A DNA stretch of 64,000 bases, from assembly GCA_014843695.1 (NCBI GenBank), contig CM026390.1:2873213-2937212 (forward strand), written 5' to 3'. Under the pieces are notes generated by a model. That model did no database searches and was not told the origin of the DNA. It saw nothing but the letters and a program-made list of their open reading frames with translations. The translations under genes were made by a program, and so were the position numbers. Positions 1-14,200 of this stretch are shown here, piece after piece; the first letter of the stretch is position 1; every line of letters starts with the position of its first letter. Source of the DNA: Archivesica marissinica. Its lineage: Eukaryota > Mollusca > Bivalvia > Venerida > Vesicomyidae.

Positions 1-3000
1 TATGATGTGTTATATTACAGCCATGATGTGTTATATTACAGCCGTGTTGTGTTATATTACAGCCATGTTGTGTTATATTACAGCCGTGTTGTGTTATATT
101 ACAGCCATGTTGTGTTATATTACAGCCATGTTGTGTTATATTACAGCCGTGTTGTGTTATATTACAGCCGTGTTGTGTTATATTACAGTGTTATATTACA
201 GCCATGTTGTGTTATATTACAGTTGTGTTGTGTTATATTACAGCCATGTTGTGTTATATTACAGCCATGTTGTGTTATATTACAGCCATGTTGTGTTATA
301 TTACAGCCGTGTTGTGTTATATTACAGCCATGTTGTGTTACAGCTGTGTTGTGTTATATTACAGCCATGTTATATTACAGCCGTGTTGTGTTATATTACA
401 GCCATGTTGTGTTATATTACAGCCATGTTGTGTTATATTACAGCCATGTTGTGTTATATTACAGCCATGTTGTGTTATATTACAGCCATGTTGTGTTATA
501 TTACAGCCATGTTGTGTTATATTACAGCCATGTGTTATATTACAGCCATGTTGTGTTATATTACAGCCGTGTTGTGTTTATTACAGCCGTGTTGTGTTAT
601 ATTACAGCCATGTTGTGTTATATTACAGCCATGTTGTGTTATATTACAGCCATGTTGTGTTATATTACAGTGTTATATTACAGCCATGTTGTGTTATATT
701 ACAGCCATGTTGTGTTATATTACAGCCATGTTGTGTTATATTACAGTGTTATATTACAGCCATGTTGTGTTATATTACAGCCATGTTGTGTTATATTACA
801 GTGTTATATTACAGCCATGTGTGTTTATTACAGCCATGTTGTGTTATATTACAGTGTTATATTACAGCCATGTTGTGTTATATTACAGCCATCTTGTGTT
901 ATATTACAGCCATGTTGTGTTATATTACAGCCATGTTGTGTTATATTACAGCCATGTTGTGTTATATTACAGCCATGTTGTGTTATATTACAGCCATGTT
1001 GTGTTATATTACAGCTGTGTTGTGTTATATTACAGCCATGTTGTGTTATATTACAGCCATGTTGTGTTATATTACAGCCATGTTGTGTTATATTACAGCC
1101 ATGTTGTGTTATATTACAGCCATGTTGTGTTATATTACAGCCGTGTTGTGTTATATTACAGTTGTGTTGTGTTATATTACAGCCGTGTTGTGTTATATTA
1201 CAGCCATGTTGTGTTATATTACAGCCATGTTGTGTTATATTACAGCCATGTTGTGTTATATTACAGCCATGTTGTGTTATATTACAGCCATGTTGTGTTA
1301 TATTACAGCCATGTTATATTACAGCCGTGTTGTGTTATATTACAGCCATGTTGTGTTATATTACAGCCATGTTGTGTTATATTACAGCCATGTTATATTA
1401 CAGCCTGTTGTGTTATATTACAGCCGTGTTATATTACAGCCGTGTTGTGTTATATTACAGCCATGTTGTGTTATATTACAGCCATGTTGTGTTATATTAC
1501 AGCCATGTTGTGTTATATTACAGGTTATATTACAGCCATGTTGTGTTATATTACAGCCATGTTGTGTTATATTACAGCCGTGTTGTGTTATATTACAGCC
1601 GTGTTGTGTTATATTACAGCCATGTTGTGTTATATTACAGCCATGTTGTGTTATATTACAGCCATGTTGTGTTATATTACAGCCATGTTGTGTTATATTA
1701 CAGCCATGTTGTGTTATATTACAGCCATGTTGTGTTATATTACAGCCATGTTGTGTTATATTACAGCCATGTTGTGTTATATTACAGCCATGTGTTGTGT
1801 TATATTACAGCCATGTTGTGTTATATTACAGCCATGTTGTGTTATATTACAGCCATGTTGTGTTATATTACAGCCATGTTGTGTTATATTACAGCCATGT
1901 TGTGTTATATTACAGCCATGTTGTGTTATATTACAGCCATGTTGTGTTATATTACAGCCATGTTGTGTTATATTACAGCCATGTTGTGTTATATTACAGC
2001 CATGTTATATTACAGCCATGTTGTGTTATATTACAGCCATGTTGTGTTATATTACAGCCATGTTTTATTACAGCCATGTTGTGTTATATTACAGCCATGT
2101 TGTGTTATATTACAGCCATGTTGTATTACAGCCATGTTGTGTTATATTACAGCCATGTTGTGTTATATTACAGCCATGTTGTGTTATATTACAGCCATGT
2201 TGTGTTATATTACAGCCGTGTTGTGTTATATTACAGCCATGTTGTGTTATATTACAGCCATGTTGTGTTATATTACAGCCATGTTGTGTTATATTACAGC
2301 CATGTTGTGTTATATTACAGCCATGTTGTGTTATATTACAGCCATGTTGTGTTATATTACAGCCATGTTGTGTTATATTACAGCCATGTTGTGTTATATT
2401 ACAGCCATGTTGTGTTATATTACAGCCGTGTTGTGTTATATTACAGCCATGTTGTGTTATATTACAGTGTTATATTACAGCCATGTTGTGTTATATTACA
2501 GCCGTGTTGTGTTATATTACAGCCGTGTTGTGTTATATTACTGTGTTATATTACAGCCATGTTGTGTTATATTACAGCCATGTTGTGTTATATTACAGCC
2601 TGTTGTGTTATATTACAGCCATGTTGTGTTATATTACAGCCGTGTTGTGTTATATTACAGTTGTGTTGTGTTATATTACAGCCATCTTGTGTTATATTAC
2701 AGCCGTGTTGTGTTATATTACAGTTGTGTTGTGTTATATTACAGCCATGTTGTGTTATATTACAGCCATGTGTTATATTACAGCCATGTTGTGTTATATT
2801 ACAGCCGTGTTGTGTTATATTACAGCTGTGTTGTGTTATATTACAGCCATGTTGTGTTATATTACAGCCATGTTGTGTTATATTACAGCCGTGTTGTGTT
2901 ATATTACAGCCATGTTGTGTTATATTACAGCCATGTTGTGTTATATTACAGCCATGTTGTGTTATATTACAGCCATGTTGTGTTATATTACAGCCATGTT

Positions 3001-6000
3001 GTGTTATATTACAGCCATGTTGTGTTATATTACAGCCATGTTGTGTTATATTACAGCCATGTTGTGTTATATTACAGCCATGTTGTGTTATATTACAGCC
3101 ATGTTGTGTTATATTACAGCCATCTTGTGTTATATTACAGCCATGTTCTGTTATATTACAGCCGTGTTGTGTTCTATTACAGCAGTGTTGTGTTATATTA
3201 CAGCCGTGTTGTGTTATATTACAGTTGTGTTGTGTTATATTACAGCCATGTTGTGTTATATTACAGTGTTATATTACAGCCATGTTGTGTTATATTACAG
3301 CCATCTTGTGTTATATTACATCCATGTTGTGTTATATTACAGTGTTATATTACAGCCATCTTGTGTTATATTACATCCATGTTGTGTTATATTACAGTGT
3401 TATATTACAGCCATGTTGTGTTATATTACAGCCATCTTGTGTTATATTACAGTGTTATATTACAGCCATGTTGTGTTATATTACAGCCATCTTGTGTTAT
3501 ATTACATCCATGTTGTGTTATATTACAGCCATGTTGTGTTATATTACAGCCATCTTGTGTTATATTACATCCATGTTGTGTTCTATTACAGCAATGTTGT
3601 ATTATATTACAGCTGTGTTGTGTTATATTACAGCCATGTTGTGTTATATTACAGCCATGTTGTGTTCTATTACAGCCATGTTGTGTTATATTACAGCCGT
3701 GTTGTGTTATATTACAGCCATGTTGTGTTATATTACAGCCATGTTGTGTTATATTACAGTTGTGTTGTGTTATATTACAGTTGTGTTGTGTTATATTACA
3801 GCCATGTTGTGTTATATTACAGCCATGTTGTGTTATATTACAGCCATGTTGTGTTATATTACAGCCATGTTATATTACAGCCATGTTGTGTTATATTACA
3901 GCCCTATTATATTACAGCAGTCTTGTGTTATATTACAGCCATGTTGTGTTATATTACAGCCATGTTGTGTTATATTACAGCCATGTTATATTACAGCCAT
4001 GTTGTGTTATATTACAGCCCTATTATATTACAGCAGTGTTGTGTTATATTACAGCCATGTTGTGTTATATTACAGCCATGTTGTGCTATATTACAGCCAT
4101 GTTGTGTTATATTACAGTGTTATATTACAGCCATGTTGTGTTATATTACAGTTGTGTTGTGTTATATTACAGCCGTGTTGTGTTATATTACTGTGTTATA
4201 TTACAGCCATGTTGTGTTATATTACAGCCGTGATGTGTTATATTACAGCCGTGTTGGGTTATATTACAGCCATGTTGTGTTATATTACAGCCATGTTGTA
4301 TTATATTACAGCAGTGTTGTGTTATATTACAGCCATGTTGTGTTATATTACAGCAGTGTTGTGCTATATTACAGCCATGTTGTGTTATATTACAGCCATG
4401 TTGTGTTATATTACAGCCATGATGTGTTATATTACAGCCATGTTGTATTACAGCCATGTTGTGTTATATTACAGCCATGTTGTGTTGTATTACAGCCGTG
4501 TTGGGTTATATTACAGCCATGTTATATTACAGCCATGATGTGTTATATTACAGCCGTGTTGTGTTATATTACAGCCATCTTGTGTTATATTACAGCCGTG
4601 TTGTGTTATATTACAGTTGTGTTGTGTTATATTACAGCCATGTTGTGTTATATTACAGCCATGTTGTGTTATATTACAGCCATGTTGTGTTATATTACAG
4701 CCATCTTGTGTTATATTACAGCCATGTTGTATTATATTACAGCCATGTTGTGTTATATTACAGCCATGTTGTGTTATATTACAGCCATGTTGTGTTATAT
4801 TACAGCCATGATGTGTTATATTACAGCCATGTTGTGTTATATTACAGCCATGTTGTGTTATATTACAGCCGTGTTGTGTTATATTACAGCTGTGTTGTGT
4901 TATATTACAGCCATGTTGTGTTATATTACAGCCATCTTGTGTTATATTACATCCATGTTGTGTTATATTACAGTGTTATATTACAGCCATCTTGTGTTAT
5001 ATTACATCCATGTTGTGTTATATTACAGTGTTATATTACAGCCATGTTGTGTTATATTACAGCCATGTTGTGTTATATTACAGCCATGTTGTGTTATATT
5101 ACAGTGTTATATTACAGCCATGTTGTGTTATATTACAGCCATGTTGTGTTATATTACATCCATGTTGTGTTATATTACAGCCATGTTGTGTTATATTACA
5201 GCCATGTTGTGTTATATTACATCCATGTTGTGTTCTATTACAGCAATGTTGTATTATATTACAGCTGTGTTGTGTTATATTACAGCCATGTTGTGTTATA
5301 TTACAGCCATGTTGTGTTATATTACAGCCATGTTGTGTTATATTACAGCCGTGTTGTGTTATATTACAGCCATGTTGTGTTATATTACAGCTGTGTTGTG
5401 TTATATTACAGTTGTGTTGTGTTATATTACAGCCATGTTGTGTTATATTACAGCCATGTTGTGTTATATTACAGCCATGTTGTGTTATATTACAGCCATG
5501 TTATATTACAGCCATGTTGTGTTATATTACAGCCCTATTATATTACAGCAGTCTTGTGTTATATTACAGCCATGTTGTGTTATATTACAGCCATGTTGTG
5601 TTATATTACAGCCATGTTATATTACAGCCGTGTTGTGTTATATTACAGCCCTATTATATTACAGCAGTGTTGTGTTATATTACAGCCATGTTGTGTTATA
5701 TTACAGCCATGTTGTGCTATATTACAGCCATGTTGTGTTATATTACAGTGTTATATTACAGCCATGTTGTGTTATATTACAGTTGTGTTGTGTTATATTA
5801 CAGCCGTGTTGTGTTATATTACTGTGTTATATTACAGCCATGTTGTGTTATATTACAGCCGTGATGTGTTATATTACAGCCGTGTTGGGTTATATTGCAG
5901 CCATGTTGTGTTATATTACAGCCATGTTGTGTTATATTACAGCCGTGTTGTATTATATTACAGCAGTGTTGTGTTATATTACAGCCATGTTGTGTTATAT

Positions 6001-9000
6001 TACAGCAGTGTTGTGCTATATTACAGCCATGTTGTGTTATATTACAGCCATGTTGTGTTATATTACAGCCATGATGTGTTATATTACAGCCATGTTGTAT
6101 TACAGCCATGTTGTGTTATATTACAGCCATGTTGTGTTATATTACAGCCGTGTTGGGTTATATTACAGCCATGTTATATTACAGCCATGATGTGTTATAT
6201 TACAGCCGTGTTGTGTTATATTACAGCCATGTTGTGTTATATTACAGCCGTGTTGTGTTATATTACAGTTGTGTTGTGTTATATTACAGCCATGTTGTGT
6301 TATATTACAGCCATGTTGTGTTATATTACAGCCATGTTGTGTTATATTACAGCCATGTTGTGTTATATTACAGCCATGTTGTGTTATATTACAGCCATGT
6401 TGTGTTATATTACAGCCATGTTGTGTTATATTACAGCCATGTTGTGTTATATTACAGCCATGTTGTGTTATATTACAGCCATGTTGTGTTATATTACAGC
6501 CGTGTTGTGTTATATTACAGCTGTGTTGTGTTATATTACAGCCATGTTGTGTTATATTACAGCCATGTTGTGTTATATTACAGCCGTGTTGTGTTATATT
6601 ACAGCCATGTTGTGTTATATTACAGCCATGTTGTGTTATATTACAGCCATGTTGTGTTATATTACAGCCATGTTGTGTTATATTACAGCCATGTTGTGTT
6701 ATATTACAGCCATGTTGTGTTATATTACAGCCATGTTGTGTTATATTACAGCCATGTTGTGTTATATTACAGCCATGTTGTGTTATATTACAGCCATGTT
6801 GTGTTATATTACAGCCATGTTGTGTTATATTACAGCCATGTTGTGTTATATTACAGCCGTGTTGTGTTATATTACAGCCATGTTGTGTTATATTACAGCC
6901 ATGTTGTGTTATATTACAGCCATGATGTGTTATATTACAGCCATGTTGTGTTATATTACAGCCATGTTGTGTTATATTACAGCCGTGTTGTGTTATATTA
7001 CAGCCGTGTTGTGTTATATTACAGCCATGTTGTGTTATATTACAGCCATGTTGTGTTATATTACAGCTGTGTTGTGTTATATTACAGCCATGTTGTGTTA
7101 TATTACAGCCCTATTATATTACAGCAGTGTTGTGTTATATTACAGCCATGTTAGCCATGTTGTGTTATATTACAGCCATGTTGTGTTATATTACAGCCAT
7201 GTTGTGTTATATTACAGTGTTATATTACAGCCATGTTGTGTTATATTACAGCCATGTTGTGTTATATTACAGCCATGTTGTGTTATATTACAGTTGTGTT
7301 GTGTTATATTACAGCCGTGTTGTGTTATATTACAGCCGTGTTGTGTTATATTACAGCCATGTTGTGTTATATTACAGCCATGTTGTGTTATATTACAGCC
7401 ATGTTGTGTTATATTACAGTTGTGTTGTGTTATATTACAGCCGTGTTGTGTTATATTACTGTGTTATATTACAGCCATGTTGTGTTATATTACAGCCATG
7501 TTATATTACAGCTGTGTTGTGTTATATTACAGCCATGTTGTGTTATATTACAGCCGTGTTGTGTTATATTACAGCCATGTTGTGTTATATTACAGCCATG
7601 TTGTGTTATATTACAGTTGTGTTGTGTTATATTACAGCCGTGTTGTGTTATATTACTGTGTTATATTACTGTGTTATATTACAGCCATGTTGTGTTATAT
7701 TACAGCCATGTTGTGTTATATTACAGCCATGTTGTGTTATATTACAGCCATGTTGTGTTATATTACAGCCATGTTGTGTTATATTACAGCCATGTTGTGT
7801 TATATTACAGCCATGTTGTGTTATATTACAGCCGTGTTGTGTTATATTACAGCTGTGTTGTGTTATATTACAGCCATGTTGTGTTATATTACAGCCGTGT
7901 TGTGTTATATTACAGCTGTGTTGTGTTATATTACAGCCATGTTGTGTTATATTACAGCCATGTTGTGTTATATTACAGCCGTGTTGTGTTATATTACAGC
8001 CATGTTGTGTTATATTACAGCCATGTTGTGTTATATTACAGCCATGTTGTGTTATATTACAGCCATGTTGTGTTATATTACAGCCATGTTGTGTTATATT
8101 ACAGCCATGTTGTGTTATATTACAGCCATGTTGTGTTATATTACAGCCATGTTGTGTTATATTACAGCCATGTTGTGTTATATTACAGCCATGTTGTGTT
8201 ATATTACAGCCATGTTGTGTTATATTACAGCCATGTTGTGTTATATTACAGCCATGTTGTGTTATATTACAGCCATGTTGTGTTATATTACAGCCATGTT
8301 GTGTTATATTACAGCCATGTTGTGTTATATTACAGCCATGTTGTGTTATATTACAGCTGTTTGTTATATTACAGCCATGTTGTATTATTGTTATATTACA
8401 GCCATGTTGTGTTATATTACAGCCATGTTGTGTTATATTACAGCCATTGTGTTATATTACAGCCATGTTGTGTTATGTGTTATATTACAGCCATGTTGTG
8501 TTATATTACAGCCATGATGTGTTATATTACAGCCATGTTGTGTTATATTACAGCCATGTTGTGTTATATTACAGCCATGTTGTGTTATATTACAGCCGTG
8601 TTGTGTTATATTACAGCCATGTTGTGTTATATTACAGCCATGTTGTGTTATATTACAGCCATGTTGTGTTATATTACAGCCATGTTGTGTTATATTACAG
8701 CCATGTTGTGTTATATTACAGCCATGTTGTGTTATATTACAGCCATGTTGTGTTATATTACAGCCATGTTGTGTTATATTACAGCCATGTTGTGTTATAT
8801 TACAGTGTTATATTACAGCCATGTTGTGTTATATTACAGCCATGTTGTGTTATATTACAGCCATGTTGTGTTATATTACAGCCATGTTGTGTTATATTAC
8901 AGCCGTGTTGTGTTATATTACAGCCATGTTGTGTTATATTACAGCCATGTTGTGTTATATTACAGCCATGTTGTGTTATATTACAGCCATGTTGTGTTAT

Positions 9001-11131
9001 ATTACAGCCATGTTGTGTTATATTACAGCCGTGTTGTGTTATATTACAGCCATGTTGTGTTATATTACTGTGTTATATTACAGCCATGTTGTGTTATATT
9101 ACAGCCATGTTTTATATTACAGCTGTGTGTTATATTACAGCCATGTGTGTTATATTACAGCCATGTTGTGTTATATTACAGCCATGTTGTGTTATATTAC
9201 AGCCATGTTATATTACAGCCGTGTTGTGTTATATTACAGCCATGTTGTGTTATATTACAGCCATGTTGTGTTATATTACAGCCGTGTTGTGTTATATTAC
9301 AGCTGTGTTGTGTTATATTACAGCCGTGTTGTGTTATATTACAGCCGTGTTGTGTTATATTACAGCCGTGTTGTGTTATATTACAGCTGTGTTGTGTTAT
9401 ATTACAGCTGTGTTGTGTTATATTACAGCCGTGTTGTGTTATATTACAGCCGTGTTGTGTTATATTACAGCAGTGTTGTGTTATATTACAGCCATGTTGT
9501 GTTATATTACAGCCGTGTTGTGTTATATTACAGCCATGTTGTGTTATATTACAGCCGTGTTGTGTTATATTACAGCTGTGTTGTGTTATATTACAGCCAT
9601 GTTGTGTTATATTACAGCCATGTTGTGTTATATTACAGCCATGTTATATTACAGCCGTGTTGTGTTATATTACAGCCTATTATATTACAGCAGTGTTGTG
9701 TTATATTACAGCCATGTTGTGTTATATTACAGCCATGTTGTGTTATATTACAGCCATGTTATATTACAGCCGTGTTGTGTTATATTACAGCCATGTTGTG
9801 TTATATTACAGCCATGTTGTGTTATATTACAGCCATGTTGTGTTATATTACAGCCATGTTATATTACAGCCATGTTGTGTTATATTACAGCCATGTTGTG
9901 TTATATTACAGCCATGTTGTGTTATATTACAGCCATGATGTGTTATATTACAGCCATGATGTGTTATATTACAGCCATGATGTGTTATATTACAGCCATG
10001 TTGTGTTATGTGTTATATTACAGCCATGTTGTGTTATATTACAGCCATGATGTGTTATATTACAGCCATGTTGTGTTATGTGTTATATTACAGCCATGTT
10101 GTATGTGTTATATTACAGCCATGTTGTGTTATATTACAGTTGTGTTGTTTTATATTACAGCCATGTTGTGTTATATTACAGCCATGATGTGTTATATTAC
10201 AGCCATGTTGTGTTATGTGTTATATTACAGCCATGTTGTGTTATATTACAGCCATGTTGTGTTATATTACAGCCATGTTGTGTTATATTACAGCCATGTT
10301 GTGTTATATTACAGCCATGTTGTGTTATATTACAGCCATGTTGTGTTATATTACAGCCATGTTGTGTTATATTACAGCCATGTTGTGTTATATTACAGCC
10401 ATGTTGTGTTATATTACAGCCATGTTGTGTTATATTACAGTGTTATATTACAGCCATGTTGTGTTATATTACAGCCATGTTGTGTTATATTACAGCCATG
10501 TTGTGTTATGTGTTATATTACAGCCATGTTGTGTTATATTACAGCCATGTTGTGTTATATTACAGCCATGTTGTGTTATATTACAGCCATGTTGTGTTAT
10601 ATTACAGCCATGTTGTGTTATATTACAGCCGTGTTGTGTTATATTACAGCCATGTTGTGTTATATTACAGCCATGTTGTGTTATATTACAGCCATGTTGT
10701 GTTATATTACAGCCATGTTGTGTTATATTACAGCCATGTTGTGTTATATTACAGCCATGTTGTGTTATATTACAGCCATGGTGTGTTATATTACAGCCAT
10801 GTTGTGTTATATTACAGCCATGTTGTGTTCTATTACAGTGTTATATTACAGCCATGTTGTGTTATATTACAGCCATGTTGTGTTATATTACAGCCATGTT
10901 GTGTTATGTGTTATATTACAGCCATGTTGTATTATATTACAGCCATGATGTGTTATATTACAGCCATGTTGTGTTATATTACAGCCATGTTGTGTAATAT
11001 TACAGCCATGTTGTGTTATATTACAGTTGTGTTGTGTTATATTACAGCCGTGTTGTGTTATATTACAGCCATGTTGTTTTATATTACAGCCATGTTGTGC
11101 TATATTACAGCAGTGTTGATTTATATTACAG
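1..11131 (+). repeat. 21-bp minisatellite ending at the PKC exon A splice acceptor
   Basis: A tandem array runs from the window edge to the AG that precedes exon A. The typical unit is CCATGTTGTG followed by TTATATTACAG, giving about 500 or more copies. Common variants carry CCGTG, CTGTG, TTGTG or CCATC at the unit start. Partial units also occur, such as a shortened 'TTACAGTG' junction and an 'ATTACTG' form. Rare-variant landmarks (GCCCTATTATATTACAG) recur about 1.63 kb apart, which shows higher-order duplication. The unit lacks stops in all three + frames, so it gives spurious reading frames of up to 2062 codons. It occupies the intron upstream of exon A and continues beyond the left edge. 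Confidence 0.97.
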
Positions 11132-11239
11132 CCACCATTTGACGGAGAGGATGAAGAAGAGCTATTCACGTCGATCACAGACCACAATGTGTCCTATCCA
11201 AAATCCATGTCCAGAGAGGCCGTAGCCATCTGCAAAGGG
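11132..11239 (+). CDS. PKC: Conventional protein kinase C, kinase C-lobe exon (exon A)
   Basis: This internal exon has 36 codons, phase 0 at both ends, between acceptor TTATATTACAG (AG at 11130-11131) and donor GTATAA at 11240. It encodes [12 protein letters not shown] at the start, VSYPKSMS in the middle and REAVAICKG at the end. This is the helix G-H part of an AGC-kinase C-lobe and closely resembles conventional PKC, a calcium- and diacylglycerol-dependent Ser/Thr kinase of cytosol and membrane. In the family the preceding residues are GQ, so the upstream exon should end in Q. It lies outside the window to the left. The exon is flanked by tandem arrays on both sides: the 21-bp array forms its acceptor, and a 30-bp array starts about 35 bp past its donor. 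No frameshift or internal stop is seen. The boundary after CKG matches the exon boundary I recall for vertebrate PRKC genes. Confidence 0.95.
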
Positions 11240-11274
11240 GTATAATCTTTTATCTGTCTTCTTCATAATGTGCT

Positions 11275-14200
11275 CAGAACATCTGAACAATGTGTAGATT
11301 GGTCTGGAACATGTGAACAACTTGTAGATTGGTCTGGAACATCTGAACAACTTGTAGATTGTTCTGCAACATCTAGACAACTTGTAGATTGTTCTGCAAC
11401 ATCTAGACAACTTGTAGATTGATCTGGAACATCTGAACAACTTGTAGATTGGTCTGGAACATGTGAACAACTTGTAGATTGATCTGGAACTTCTGGACAA
11501 CTTGTAGATTGGTCTGCAATATCTAGACAACTTGTAGATTGGTCTGGAACATCTGAACAACTTGTAGATTGGTCTGGAACATGTGAACAACTTGTAGATT
11601 GTTCTGCAACATCTAGACAACTTGTAGATTGGTCTGCAACATCTAGACAACTTGTAGATTGGTCTGGAACTTCTGGACAACTTATAGATTAGTCTGGAAC
11701 ATCTGAACAATGTGTAGATTGGTCTGGAACATCTGGACAACTTGTAGATTGGTCTGGAACATCTAGACAACTTGTAGATTGGTCTGGAACATGTGAACAA
11801 CTTGTAGATTGGTCTGGAACATCTGAACAACTTGTAGATTGGTCTGGAACTTCTGGACAACTTGTAGATTGGTCTGGAACATCTAGACAACTTGTAGATT
11901 GGTCTGGAACATCTGAACAATGTGTATATTGGTCTGGAACATGTGAACAACTTAAAGATTAGTCTGGAACATCTAGACAACTTATAGATTAGTCTGTAAC
12001 ATCTGAACAATGTGTAGATTGGTCTGGAACATCTGGACAACTTGTATATTGGTCTGCAACATCTAGACAACTTGTAGATTGGTCTGCAACATCTAGACAA
12101 CTTGTAGATAGGTCTACAACATCTAGACAACCTGTAGATTTGTCTGGAACTTCTGGACAACTTGTAGATTGGTCTGGAACTTCTGGACAACTTGTATATT
12201 GGTCTGCAACATCTAGACAACTTGTAGATTGGTCTGGAACATCTAGACAACATGTAAATTGGTCTGGAATTTCTGTACAACTTGTAGATTGGTCTGGAAC
12301 TTCTGAGCAACTTGTAGATTGGTCTGGAACATCTAGACAACTTGTAGATTTGTCTGCAACATCTGAACAACTTGTAGATTGGTCTGGAACTTCTAGACAA
12401 CTTGTAGATTGGTCTGGAACATCTAGACAACTTGTAGATTGGTCTGCAACATCTAGACAACTTGTAGATTGGTCTGGAACATCTGGACAACTTGTAGATT
12501 GGTCTGGAACTTCTGGGCAACTTGTAGATTGGTCTGGAACTTCTGGGCAACTTGTAAATTGGTCTGGAACTTCTGGACAACTTGTAGATTGGTCTGCAAC
12601 ATCTAGACAACTTGTAGATTGGTCTGCAACATCTAGACAACTTGTAGATTGGTCTGAAACATCTGGACAACTTGTAGATTGGTCTGGAACATCTGGACAA
12701 CATGTAGATTGGTCTGGAACTTCTGTACAACTTGTAGATTGGTCTGGAACTTCTGGGCAACTTGTAGATTGGTCTGGAACTTCTGGGCAACTTGTAGATT
12801 GGTCTGGAACTTCTGGGCAACTTGTAGATTGGTCTGGAACTTCTGGGCAACTTGTAGATTGGTCTGGAACATCTTGACAACTTGTAGATTGGTCTGGAAC
12901 ATCTGGACAACTTGTAGATTGGTCTGAAACATCTGGACAACTTGTAGATTGGTCTGGAACATCTAGACAACTTGTAGATTGGTCTGGAACATCTGGACAA
13001 CATGTAAATTGGTCTGCAACATCTAGACAACTTGTAGATTGGTCTGGAACTTCTGGGCAACTTGTAGCTTGGTCTGGAACATCTAGACAACTTGTAGATT
13101 GGTCTGGAACTTCTAGACAACTTGTAGATTGGTCTGGAACATCTGGACAACTTGTAGATTGGTCTGCAACATCTAGACAACTTGTAGATTGGTCTGGAAC
13201 TTCTGGACAACTTGTAGATTGGTCTGCAACATCTAGTCAACTAGTAGATTGGTCTGGAACATCTGAACACCTTGTAGATTGGTCTGGAACATCTGAACAA
13301 CTTGTAGATTGGTCTGCAACATGTGAACAACTTGAAGATTGTTATGCAACATCTGAACAACTTGTAGATTGGTCTGGAACATGTGAACAACTTGTAGATT
13401 GTTCTGCAAAAACTAGACAACTTGTAGATTGTTCTGCAACATCTAAACAACTTGTAGATTGGTCTGCAACATCTGAACATCTAGACAACTTGTAGATTGG
13501 TCTGGAACATCTGAACAACTTGCAGATTGGTCTGGAACATTTGAACAACTTGTAGATTGGTCTGGAACATCTCAACAATGTGTAGATTGGTCTGGAACAA
13601 CTAGAAAACTTGTAGATTGGTCTGGAACATGTGAACAACTTGTAGATTGGTCTGGAACATCTGAACAACTTGTAGATTGGTCTGCAACAACTAGACAACT
13701 TGTAGATTGGTCTGCAACATCTAGACAACTTGTAGATTGGTCTGCAACATCTGAACAACTTGTAGATTGGTCTGCAACATCTAGACAACTTGTAGATTGG
13801 TCTGGAACATGTGAACAACTTGTAGATTGGCCTGGAACATCTGAACAACTTGTAGATTGGTCTGCAACATCTAGACAACGTGTAGATTGGTCTGGAACAT
13901 GTGAACAACTTGTAGATTGGCCTGGAACATCTGAACAACTTGTAGATTGGTCTGGAACAGCTGGACAACTTGTAGATTGGTCTGGAACATCTGAACAATG
14001 TGTAGATTGGTCTGGAACATGTGAACAACTTGTAGATTGGTCTGGAACATCTAGACAACTTATAGATTAGTCTGGAACATCTGAACAATGTGTAGATTGG
14101 TCTGGAACATCTGGACAACTTGTAGATTGGTCTGGAACATCTAGACAACTTGTAGATTGGTCTGGAACATGTGAACAACTTGTAGATTGGTCTGGAACAT

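Noticed and set aside
2..6190. A 2062-codon + strand reading frame and companions of about 900-1440 codons in 1-11142
   Set aside because: They are the 21-bp unit read in its three stop-free frames, with no conserved domain, and they lie in an intron. Frame switches follow unit indels.
1..11131. Centromeric or telomeric satellite
   Set aside because: The array sits directly in a gene intron in register with a splice acceptor, the other arrays are unrelated families, and no telomere-type hexamer is present.
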